Below, in pieces: positions 24,329-31,596 of a DNA stretch of 64,000 bases. The notes under the pieces were generated by a model. That model made no database searches and was not told where the DNA came from. It was given only the letters and a program-made list of their open reading frames with translations. This DNA is from Streptomyces corallincola (GTDB taxonomy: Bacteria > Actinomycetota > Actinomycetes > Streptomycetales > Streptomycetaceae), in NCBI RefSeq assembly GCF_019104725.1, contig NZ_JAHRXF010000001.1:248001-312000 (forward strand), given 5' to 3'. The position numbers and the translations under genes are program-made. Within the stretch, counting starts at the first letter, position 1; the number at the start of each line of letters is the position of its first letter.

Positions 24329-25786
24329 ATGTCCGGTAGTCCGCCGCCGTCGGGCGGCTTCGTCCGCCGAGTCGGTCTGTTCCAGGCCACGGCCATCAAC
24401 ATGAGCCAGATGTGCGGCATCGGGCCGTTCGTGACCATCCCGCTGATGGTCGCCGCGTTCGGCGGTCCGCAGGCGGCCGTGGGCTTCGTCGCGGGCGCGC
24501 TGCTCGCGCTGTGCGACGGGCTGGTGTGGGCCGAACTGGGCGCCGCGATGCCCGGCTCCGGCGGGAGTTACGTCTATCTGCGCCAGGCGTTCCAGTACCG
24601 CACCGGGCGTCTGATGCCGTTCCTGTTCGTGTGGACGGCGATGCTGTTCATTCCGCTGATCATGTCCACCGGCGTGGTCGGCTTCGTGCAGTACCTCGGG
24701 TATCTCGCTCCCGGACTGGGCCGTACCGAGGGCGACTTGATCGGTCTCGGGGTGATCGTGCTCGTCGTGCTGCTGCTCTGGCGCGGGGTCGAGCACATCG
24801 CGCGGATCACCGCCGTGATGTGGGCGGTGATGATCGCCTCGGTGGTGCTGGTGATCGCCGCCGCCGCGACCGCGTTCAGTCCGCACCTGGCGTTCACCTA
24901 CCCCGCGCACGCCTTCGACCTGGCGACCGGTCACTTCTGGCTCGGCTTCGCCGCCGGTCTGACCATCGGCATCTACGACTACCTCGGCTACAACACGACC
25001 GCCTACATGGGCGCCGAGATCAAGGATCCCGGTCGCACCCTGCCCCGGTCCATCCTGTTCTCCATCGTCGGCATCATGGTCATCTACCTGCTGCTCCAGA
25101 TCGGCACGCTCGGTGTGATCGACTGGCACCGGATGACCGACCCGGCGGACATCGCCTCCACCTCCGTCGCCTCGGCGGTGCTGGAGACGACGTGGGGGAC
25201 GACGGCCGCCGACATCGTCACCGTCCTCATCCTGGTCACCGCGTTCGCCTCCGTCTTCACCGGCCTGCTCGGCGGCTCGCGCGTCCCCTACGACGCCGCC
25301 CGCGACCGCGTGTTCTTCCGGCCGTACGAGAAGCTGCACCCCCGGCACCGGTTCCCCACGGTCGGGCTCGCCACGATGGGGGTGATCACCGCCGTCGGGT
25401 TCCTGATCGGACGGCACACGGACCTCGCCACGCTGATCCAGCTGCTCACCACCGTCATGGTGATCGTCCAGGCGCTGGCGCAGATCATCGCGCTCACCGT
25501 GCTGCGCGCACGGCAGCCGACGCTGAAACGCCCGTACCGGATGTGGCTCTACCCGTTGCCCAGCGTCGTCGCCTTCGTGGGCTGGTGCGTGATCTACGGC
25601 TTCGCGGACCGCAATTCGCCGGGCCGTCACCCCATCGAGTGGTCCCTCGCCTGGGTCCTGCTCGGCTGTGCGGCCTTCCTGGTGTGGGCGCGGCGCGAGC
25701 GGGTGTGGCCGTTCGGCCCGAAGGAGATCAGCGAGGAGTACGCGGCCGGACGCGACCCCGACACGGCACCGGCGCCCACCGGCTGA
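24329..25786 (+). CDS. APC superfamily permease
   Basis: Integral membrane transporter of 485 aa with about 12 hydrophobic segments, of the amino acid-polyamine-organocation superfamily (amino acid permease 2-like). The first segment carries INMSQMCGIGPFVTIPL, the broken-helix pattern of the family, followed by GLVWAELGAAMPGSGGSYVYL. The C terminus is cytosolic and charged. ATG at 24329 has GGAGG in front. It is divergent from the ROK regulator and shares an operator-like promoter with the glucosaminidase. I infer import of a chitosan breakdown product, perhaps cationic glucosamine, although the superfamily typically carries amino acids or amines. That assignment is a hypothesis. Confidence 0.88.
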   Translation: MSGSPPPSGGFVRRVGLFQATAINMSQMCGIGPFVTIPLMVAAFGGPQAAVGFVAGALLALCDGLVWAELGAAMPGSGGSYVYLRQAFQYRTGRLMPFLFVWTAMLFIPLIMSTGVVGFVQYLGYLAPGLGRTEGDLIGLGVIVLVVLLLWRGVEHIARITAVMWAVMIASVVLVIAAAATAFSPHLAFTYPAHAFDLATGHFWLGFAAGLTIGIYDYLGYNTTAYMGAEIKDPGRTLPRSILFSIVGIMVIYLLLQIGTLGVIDWHRMTDPADIASTSVASAVLETTWGTTAADIVTVLILVTAFASVFTGLLGGSRVPYDAARDRVFFRPYEKLHPRHRFPTVGLATMGVITAVGFLIGRHTDLATLIQLLTTVMVIVQALAQIIALTVLRARQPTLKRPYRMWLYPLPSVVAFVGWCVIYGFADRNSPGRHPIEWSLAWVLLGCAAFLVWARRERVWPFGPKEISEEYAAGRDPDTAPAPTG

Positions 25787-25799
25787 GGAGGTGTGGTCC

Positions 25800-25824
25800 G
25801 GTCGGCCTGCCGTGGTGGCCGACC
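25800..25824 (+). terminator. Permease terminator
   Basis: GGTCGGCC (25800-25807), 9-nt loop, GGCCGACC (25817-25824), 13 bp past the permease stop. Confidence 0.65.
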
Positions 25825-26261
25825 TGAAGTCGCCGCGGGAGACCGGGCGGTGCGGCCGTGGACGCCGGGCGTGGGGCGGGCTCGGAGCCGAAGGCGCGTA
25901 CCGCGCCGCCGCACGGCGCGTGGGGTCAGGGAGAGGCCGGCCCGCCAGAACGGACCGGCCTCGGATCTTCCTTCTGTGTGGCCTTCACTGTTTTCGCCCG
26001 GTCCTCCCTTCCTGGTCTCTCCGGATGAGGCCGTGGAATGCTCTCGCCGTAGTACCGGTACGTGCCGACCCAGGGGACGAGCCCGTGCTCGGACGGCGGG
26101 GCCGCGATGGTGGGCCGACTCAGCGTGAGGCGTTGGCCATCGCGTCCATTTTGCTCCTGTTTGTGCTGGATGCATAGGGCTGAGGTTGATCGACACCGGC
26201 GCGGGGGCGCATCGTTCGTGCAGCGGATCGGCCCGTACGACTCCTCGGGTGGCGCCGTCCC
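25825..26261. other. Gene-free spacer between permease and litS
   Basis: About 437 bp with no supportable gene. Lower-GC patches and a stem, GAGGCCGG (25933-25940) / CCGGCCTC (25955-25962), are visible. The stem could end a transcript from the minus-strand sigma gene. A nine-codon minus-strand frame at 26120-26149 with GGAG upstream is noted but not supported. Confidence 0.5.
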
Positions 26262-26933
26262 TCACACGGCCGCGGGCTCCGGGGCGCGGGCGAACTCCGC
26301 CTCCCGTTCCAGTCGGCCACGCAGTTGGCGCAGGCCCCGGCGGGCGTGGCTCTTGACCGTGCCGAGCGGCCAGCCCGTGCGCGCGGCGATCTGGGTCTGC
26401 GTCAGGTCCTCGTAGAACGCCAGCCAGAGGACGCGCCGTTGGGCTTCCGGGAGCCGGTCCAGCTCGCGGTGGACGACGATCCGGTCGAGGGCCGACTCGG
26501 GCTGTGGGGTGCGCGGCTCGGCCCACGTCATCGCCGTACCGGCGGCATGGGCGAGGTCGCCGCGCCGGGTCCGCGCGGACAGCGCGTCGGCGATCTTGCG
26601 GCGGGTGATGCCGACGATCCAGCCGGGCAGCGGGCCGCGCTCCGGCCGGTAGCCGTGCCGTCCCCGCCACACCCCGAGGAACACCTGCTGGGTCACGTCC
26701 TCGGACTCCGCCGCGTCCCCCAGGGAACGCCAGGCCAGCGTGTAGACGAGCGTGGACCAGCGGCGGTAGGCCGCGGTCAGGCAGGCGTCGTCGCCGGCGA
26801 CCAGGCCGCGCGCCAGCTCGTCGTCCTGGAACGCCTCCTCCGCGGGCGCCCACAGCGGCACCTGGCGGACCGGGCCCGCCTGGTCCGGAGTGCCCGCCGC
26901 ACGGGTGACGGCGACGGCCGGATGCGGGGTCAT
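26262..26933 (-). CDS. litS: ECF sigma factor, LitS-like
   Basis: RNA polymerase sigma-70 factor of the extracytoplasmic-function type, 223 aa. Sigma region 2 spans about 40-110 (AAYRRWSTLVYTLAWRSLGD, then EDVTQQVFLGVWRG). Region 4 spans about 150-205 (LDRLPEAQRRVLWLAFYEDL, then TQIAARTGWPLGTVKSHARRG). No anti-sigma gene is adjacent. It is divergent from the MerR/B12 regulator with 143 bp between starts, the arrangement of the light-induced litS/litR pair of Streptomyces carotenoid clusters, so light-dependent expression under LitR is inferred. ATG 26933 has GAGGAGG upstream. The longer open frame to 27509 is a shadow. Confidence 0.82.
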   Translation of the reverse strand: MTPHPAVAVTRAAGTPDQAGPVRQVPLWAPAEEAFQDDELARGLVAGDDACLTAAYRRWSTLVYTLAWRSLGDAAESEDVTQQVFLGVWRGRHGYRPERGPLPGWIVGITRRKIADALSARTRRGDLAHAAGTAMTWAEPRTPQPESALDRIVVHRELDRLPEAQRRVLWLAFYEDLTQTQIAARTGWPLGTVKSHARRGLRQLRGRLEREAEFARAPEPAAV

Positions 26934-27063
26934 GGGCGCGCCTCCTCGTGGGCTGGAGCATCGTCGCGGGACAGGGGGACCGGCTCTGGAACTGCTCCCG
27001 GCCCAGTACCCCCATCGTGCGGACCCCCAAGGTCCCGACTCAACTTGCATCGGTTCTGCGTCG

Positions 27064-27076
27064 TATAGTCGGGAAC
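27064..27076 (+). promoter_or_regulatory. Possible -10 box giving a leaderless litR mRNA
   Basis: TATAGT at 27064-27069 lies 7 bp before the litR ATG at 27077. If used, transcription would start at or next to the A of the start codon. No ribosome binding site is seen. TTGCAT at 27045 has a 13-bp spacer, too short for standard sigma-70 but not excluded for a MerR- or ECF-controlled promoter. Confidence 0.3.
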
Positions 27077-28255
27077 ATGGGTGAGCCTCAGGACACGGGC
27101 GGACGCACCGGAACGGCGCGCGGGAGCGGACCCGGACCGGCGGGCGGCGGGCCGCCGCAGACCGGGTCGTGGGCGGGCGGTCCGCCGGAGGCCAGGGCGT
27201 CCGAGACCGCCGGATCGTCTCGGACCGGTGTGCCGGGCGCGGAGGCCGGACTGACCACCGGCGCCCTCGCCCGCCGCCTGGGCGTGTCGCCCACCACGCT
27301 CCGCTCCTGGGACCGCCGCTACGGCATCGGCACCACCGTCCGCACCGACGGCCGACACCGCCGCTGGACCCCCGACGACGTGGCGATGCTGACCACCATG
27401 TGCCGTCTGACCTCGTCCGGGGTCCCACCCGCCGAAGCCGCCCGCGCGGCCCAGCAGACGGCCCGTGCGGCGAAGGGGGCCCCGGCGGACGAACCCCCGC
27501 CTCCGGCACCTCCGTCCTCCGCCCCGGAACCGGCCCCGGACCCCGGGCCCGCCCCCGTCGCGGGTCGTTCCCACGCCGCCGGTGCGCTTCCGCTCGGCGA
27601 CGTGCGCCAGGAGTGCCGGGGTCTCGCGCGGGCCGCGGTACGGCTCGACGCGGTCGCCGTGGAGGAGCAACTGACCGGTGCGGTGAGGGAGTACGGTGTC
27701 GATGTCGCCTGGCAGGACGTCATGGTGCCGACGTTGCACGCGGTCGGGCGCAAGTGGGCTTCCTCCGGAGACCGTTACGTCGAGGTGGAGCACCTGCTGT
27801 CCTGGCACGTGTCCACCGTGCTCCGCCGCAGCACCCGTGCGCTCACCCCGGCGGGCGGCACCGGTCCGGGCCCCGTCGTCCTTGCCTGTGTACCCGGCGA
27901 GCAGCACACGCTCCCGCTGGAGGCGTTGAACGCCGCGCTCAGCCAACTCGGCGTCCCCACGCGGATGTTCGGTGCCGCCGTCCCCGTGGAGGCCCTGACC
28001 GCCTCCGTGCGGCGGCTGGGCCCGGCGGCCGTGGTGCTGTGGGCGCAGTCCCGCTCGGCGGCCAGCCTGCCCCTCGCCCAGCACATCGCCGCCACCGAGT
28101 GGGGCGTCAAGGGCGCCCGCCGCCAGCCCCTCGTCGCCCTCGGCGGTCCCGGCTGGGCGGGCCGACCGCTGCGGGGCATGGTCCGGCCGGGCAGCCTCCG
28201 CGACGCGCTCGACACGCTGGCCAGGGCGTACGGCGGCGGGGGCGTACCGGCGTAG
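27077..28255 (+). CDS. litR: LitR/CarH-like MerR regulator with B12-binding domain
   Basis: Likely light-sensing repressor of 392 aa that uses adenosylcobalamin. A MerR-type winged helix is at about 58-128 (GLTTGALARRLGVSPTTLRS, then GRHRRWTPDDVAML). A Pro/Ala-rich linker (130-165) is followed by the helical bundle and cobalamin domain (175-390). A Trp/Glu-His cap motif is present as W227-x10-E238-H239; Thermus CarH has x9. GEQHTLP places His277 where the axial cobalt ligand is expected. In this family, darkness favours the DNA-bound tetramer and light breaks it. The start at 27077 lacks a ribosome site. Neighbouring photolyase, flavoprotein and sigma genes support a light-response role. Confidence 0.85.
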   Translation: MGEPQDTGGRTGTARGSGPGPAGGGPPQTGSWAGGPPEARASETAGSSRTGVPGAEAGLTTGALARRLGVSPTTLRSWDRRYGIGTTVRTDGRHRRWTPDDVAMLTTMCRLTSSGVPPAEAARAAQQTARAAKGAPADEPPPPAPPSSAPEPAPDPGPAPVAGRSHAAGALPLGDVRQECRGLARAAVRLDAVAVEEQLTGAVREYGVDVAWQDVMVPTLHAVGRKWASSGDRYVEVEHLLSWHVSTVLRRSTRALTPAGGTGPGPVVLACVPGEQHTLPLEALNAALSQLGVPTRMFGAAVPVEALTASVRRLGPAAVVLWAQSRSAASLPLAQHIAATEWGVKGARRQPLVALGGPGWAGRPLRGMVRPGSLRDALDTLARAYGGGGVPA

Positions 28256-28528
28256 GGGGCGGCGAGGTCGCGGACCACGCGACCAGGAGGACGTGCACCG
28301 GGGGCGTACGGGCGCAGGGGGCGCGGCGGCCACGTCCACCCTTCCTTGGGCCGACCGGGTGCCGGTGCATCCGCCGGGGTACGCGGCGGGGAAGAGCTTC
28401 GACAGGTGTCCGTCCGCGCGTGGCGGGCGCCGTCCCCTCGGGCCGGGCGGGCGAGCCGCACAGGGTGCGGGCACCGCTCCGTCCGTCCCCGCGCGGGCCC
28501 CGTCGTCGGGGTCCGGGAAGGAGTTGCC

Positions 28529-29785
28529 GTGTCCGCGACCTCCGCGGTCCCCGACGTCCTGGTGATCGGCGCCGGTGCCGCCGGACTCGCCTGTGCCCAC
28601 GACCTGCTGGACGCGGGGCTCGACGTACGGCTGGTCGAGGCGTCCGACGACGTCGGCGGCCGGATGCGCACCGACCGGGTGGGCGGTTTCGTGATCGACC
28701 GGGGTTTCCAGGTGTTCAACACCTCGTATCCACAGGTCCGCGGGCGGCTCGCGCTGAGCGAGCTGTGGCTGCGCCCCTTCACCCCCGGCGTCCTCGTCCA
28801 CACCGAGGACGGCCGCCGCCGCTTCACCGACCCCACCCGGCGCCCCGGCACGCTGCCCGACCTGCTGCCCGGACGGCTCGCCGGTCCCCGCGACCTGCTC
28901 GCGCTCGGCGCGCTCTCCGCCCGCGACCTGCTGGCCCCGGTCCGCCGGATCAAGCGCGGAGGCGACCGCACCACCCGCACCGAACTGGCCGCCGCCGGGA
29001 TCTCCGACGATCTCGTGGAACGCTTCTTCCGGCCGTTCCTCTCCGGGGTGTTCCTGGAGGACGAGCTGGAGACCTCCGGCCGGTTCTTCCACCTCGTCTG
29101 GCGCAGCATGCTGCGCGGCACCCTCTGCCTGCCCGCCGACGGCATCCAGGCCGTCCCCCGCGCCCTCGCCGCCCGCCTCCCGACCGGCACGACGACACTG
29201 GAGACGCCCGTCGCCCGGCTCACCGACGACGGCGCCGAGGCGGCCGACGGGACCGCGCTCCCCGCCCGCGCCGTCGTCGTCGCCACCGGCCCCGGACCCG
29301 CCGCCGAGCTCCTCCCCGGCCTCGACACCCCCGCCCGCCGGACCGTCACCACCTACTACCACGCGGCCTCCCGCTCACCGCTCGGCGAGTCCACCCTGCT
29401 GGTCGATCACCGCCGCCGGGTCCTCAACACCGTGGTGCTCAGCGAGGTCCACTCCGGCTACGCGCCCTCGGGAACGGCCCTGATCGCCAGCTCCGTGCTC
29501 GGACAGGACACCGTGGGCAGGGAGGTGACCGTCAAGGAGGCGCTGGCCGAGCTGTACGACACCGACACCTCGGGCTGGGAGACGGTCGCCGTCCGCACGA
29601 TCCCCGACGCCCTCCCCGCCATGCCCCCGCCGCTGCCGCTCAGCCGCACCACCCGTGTCGCGCCCGGCCGTTACGTGTGCGGCGACCACCGCGCCACCGG
29701 CTCGGTGCAGGGGGCGCTGGCGTCCGGTGCGCGGGCCGCGCGGGAGGTGCTGGCGGATCTGGGGACATCCGGGGCCCGGCCCTGA
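28529..29785 (+). CDS. FAD-dependent amine oxidase/desaturase-like oxidoreductase
   Basis: Flavoprotein of 418 aa. The N-terminal dinucleotide motif is VLVIGAGAAGLACAHDLLDA, followed by LVEASDDVGGRMRTD. The C-terminal FAD-contact region is RYVCGDHRATGSVQGALASG. It belongs to the broad family of amine oxidases, protoporphyrinogen oxidases and carotenoid desaturases. No crt genes are nearby, so carotenoid work is not supported; similar flavoproteins accompany LitR-type regulators. The GTG at 28529 follows AGGAG and is preferred over the low-complexity extension. It is 273 bp downstream of litR in the same direction and converges on the photolyase. Confidence 0.85.
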   Translation: MSATSAVPDVLVIGAGAAGLACAHDLLDAGLDVRLVEASDDVGGRMRTDRVGGFVIDRGFQVFNTSYPQVRGRLALSELWLRPFTPGVLVHTEDGRRRFTDPTRRPGTLPDLLPGRLAGPRDLLALGALSARDLLAPVRRIKRGGDRTTRTELAAAGISDDLVERFFRPFLSGVFLEDELETSGRFFHLVWRSMLRGTLCLPADGIQAVPRALAARLPTGTTTLETPVARLTDDGAEAADGTALPARAVVVATGPGPAAELLPGLDTPARRTVTTYYHAASRSPLGESTLLVDHRRRVLNTVVLSEVHSGYAPSGTALIASSVLGQDTVGREVTVKEALAELYDTDTSGWETVAVRTIPDALPAMPPPLPLSRTTRVAPGRYVCGDHRATGSVQGALASGARAAREVLADLGTSGARP

Positions 29786-29905
29786 GCGAGGGGAGTGCGG
29801 CGGGCCGCCCCCGGGCAAGCGGTGGGCGGCCCCGCGCGTGCGGCAGGCGGTGCCGGGAGGGGCGGGGTGCTGCGCGCACTCCCGGGAGCGCCAAGTGCCC
29901 CTACC

Positions 29906-31285
29906 TCACTTGTCCTTGTCCCGCGCAGCCTTGAACCGGTCCAGTCCTTCCGACAGTTCGACGATCGGCTCCGGGTAGTCCAGCCCGGAGCGTTCGGCGC
30001 GGCCCAGCTTCCACGGCTCGTGGACGGCGGGGCCCTCCACCCCGGCCAACTCCGGTACCCAGCGGCGTACATAGGTGCCGTCGGGGTCGTACCGCCTGGC
30101 CTGGGTGATCGGGTTGAGGACGCGGTTGGGGCGGGTGTCGGTACCGGTTCCGGCCATCCACTGCCAGTTCATCTGGTTGTTGGCCATGTCCCCGTCCACC
30201 AGCAGGTCCAGGAAGTGCCGGGCGCCCACCCGCCAGTCCACGTACAGCGTCTTGGCGAGGAAGCACGCCGTCAGCAGCCGGGCCCGGTTGTGCATCCAGC
30301 CCTCGTGCCGCAGCTGGCGCATCCCCGCGTCCACGACCGGATATCCGGTACGGCCCGCCCGCCACGCCTCGATGTCCGCGTCCGCCGACTTCCCGGTGCG
30401 CCAACGGTCGTTCTTCGTACGGTAGTCGGCGGTGGACGCCGTCGGCCGGGCCGCGAGGACCTGACGGTGGAAGTCCCGCCAGGCGAGCTGCCGTACGAAC
30501 GCCTCCGCGCCCGGACCGCCCGCCTTGCGGGAGCGGTGGACCAGCTCGACGGGGGAGAGCGTGCCGAAGTGCAGATGCGGGGAGAGCCTGGAGGTGGCGT
30601 CACCGGGGAGATCGTCGTGCCGGTCCTCGTACGCCCCGATGCCGCCGCGCAGCCAGGCGGCGAACCGGTCGCGGCCCTCCGTCTCGCCGCCCGCCATCAG
30701 CCCCTCGGAGACGCCCGACAGGCCGGAACGGGACGGCAGTTCCTCCGAGCCGACGCCCTCGGGCACCCGGACGGTGCGCGGTGCGGCGAGCGCGTCGCGC
30801 AGATGCTGCTGCGACCACTGGCGGAAGTACGGGGTGAACACCGCGAAGTGGTCCTTGGCCGAGGGGGTCACCGCGCCGGGGGTGAGCGCCGAGGTCACCG
30901 TGTCGTGGACGTGCAGCCGCCGCCCGTCCGCCTCCAGCGCGTGACGCAGCCGGGCCTCGCGGTGGTGGGCGTAACCGCTCACGTCGGAGGCCATGTGCAC
31001 CTCGTCGGCGTCCGCCTCCGCGACCACCTTGCAGACCTCCTCCACCGGGTCGCCCGACCGGATCACCAGTCGTCCACCGCGCTCCCGCAGTCCCGCGTCC
31101 AGATCGCGCAGGCTGTCCGCGAGGAAGGCCAGCCGGTTGGGCACCGCGAACCCGGCCCTGTCCATCGCCGTGTCGCGCACGAACAGGGGCACCACCTCCC
31201 GCGCGCCCTCCAGCGCGGCCCGCAGCGGTGGGTGGTCGTGCAGGCGCAGGTCGGCGGTGAAGAGGACGACCGAGACGACGTTCAT
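29906..31285 (-). CDS. phr: Deoxyribodipyrimidine photolyase (class I type)
   Basis: Light-driven DNA repair enzyme of 459 aa that splits cyclobutane pyrimidine dimers using FAD. The N-terminal antenna domain (1-130) starts VVSVVLFTADLRLHDHPPLR. The FAD/DNA-binding domain includes TSRLSPHLHFGTLSPVEL, FVRQLAWRDFHRQVL, GYPVVDAGMRQL, GWMHNRARLLTACFLAK and DLLVDGDMANNQMNWQW, all hallmark segments. The C terminus has NPITQARRYDPDGTYVRRW. ATG at 31285 follows GGAG. Placement beside litR/litS fits light-induced repair. Site E repeats lie 100-230 bp upstream, between this gene and the SDR-DUF2867 gene. Confidence 0.95.
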   Translation of the reverse strand: MNVVSVVLFTADLRLHDHPPLRAALEGAREVVPLFVRDTAMDRAGFAVPNRLAFLADSLRDLDAGLRERGGRLVIRSGDPVEEVCKVVAEADADEVHMASDVSGYAHHREARLRHALEADGRRLHVHDTVTSALTPGAVTPSAKDHFAVFTPYFRQWSQQHLRDALAAPRTVRVPEGVGSEELPSRSGLSGVSEGLMAGGETEGRDRFAAWLRGGIGAYEDRHDDLPGDATSRLSPHLHFGTLSPVELVHRSRKAGGPGAEAFVRQLAWRDFHRQVLAARPTASTADYRTKNDRWRTGKSADADIEAWRAGRTGYPVVDAGMRQLRHEGWMHNRARLLTACFLAKTLYVDWRVGARHFLDLLVDGDMANNQMNWQWMAGTGTDTRPNRVLNPITQARRYDPDGTYVRRWVPELAGVEGPAVHEPWKLGRAERSGLDYPEPIVELSEGLDRFKAARDKDK

Positions 31286-31391
31286 GGTGCGGCTCCGGGG
31301 AGGGGAGGGCGGGGGGTGGTTCGGGGGAGACGGGGAGTGAGGGGGAGCGAGGAGGGGTGGGGAAGGCTGACGGGGGTGTGGTGTCCGGCTA

Positions 31392-31505
31392 TGTGGTTCG
31401 GCACCATGTGGGCGGTCGGATGCGGGTGGGGGGTGCGTCTCTGGGCGTGCGCCATGTGGGCCGCGTACATGTGGGCCGCGTACATGTGGGCGGCCCACAT
31501 GTGCC
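31392..31505 (+). repeat. Site E: densest 15-bp-periodic TGTGGG array
   Basis: TGTGG(G/T) cores start at 31392, 31407, 31455, 31470, 31485 and 31500, with degenerate units at 31421 (TGCGGG) and 31440 (TCTGGG); steps are 15 bp except around 31421. The unit CATGTGGGCCGCGTA occurs twice without change (31453-31467, 31468-31482) and a third copy is partial. ACATGTGGGC G GCCCACATGT (31482-31502) is a perfect 21-bp palindrome ending the array. The surrounding 311-bp gap has no gene. Confidence 0.8.
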
Positions 31506-31596
31506 TTCGCCCCATAGACCCAGCCGCATGCCCCGCCCCGGCGCGGCCCCCGGCACCTGACCCTCCGCCGCCCACCCCCGCAGCGCACCCAACCCC

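Noticed and set aside
26120-26149. Nine-codon minus-strand frame with GGAG in front, resembling a leader peptide
   Set aside because: Lies downstream of litS rather than ahead of a gene on that strand; no attenuator arrangement visible.
31392-31505. CRISPR interpretation of the TGTGGG arrays
   Set aside because: Units are about 15 bp without 30-bp unique spacers, and there are no cas genes in the window.
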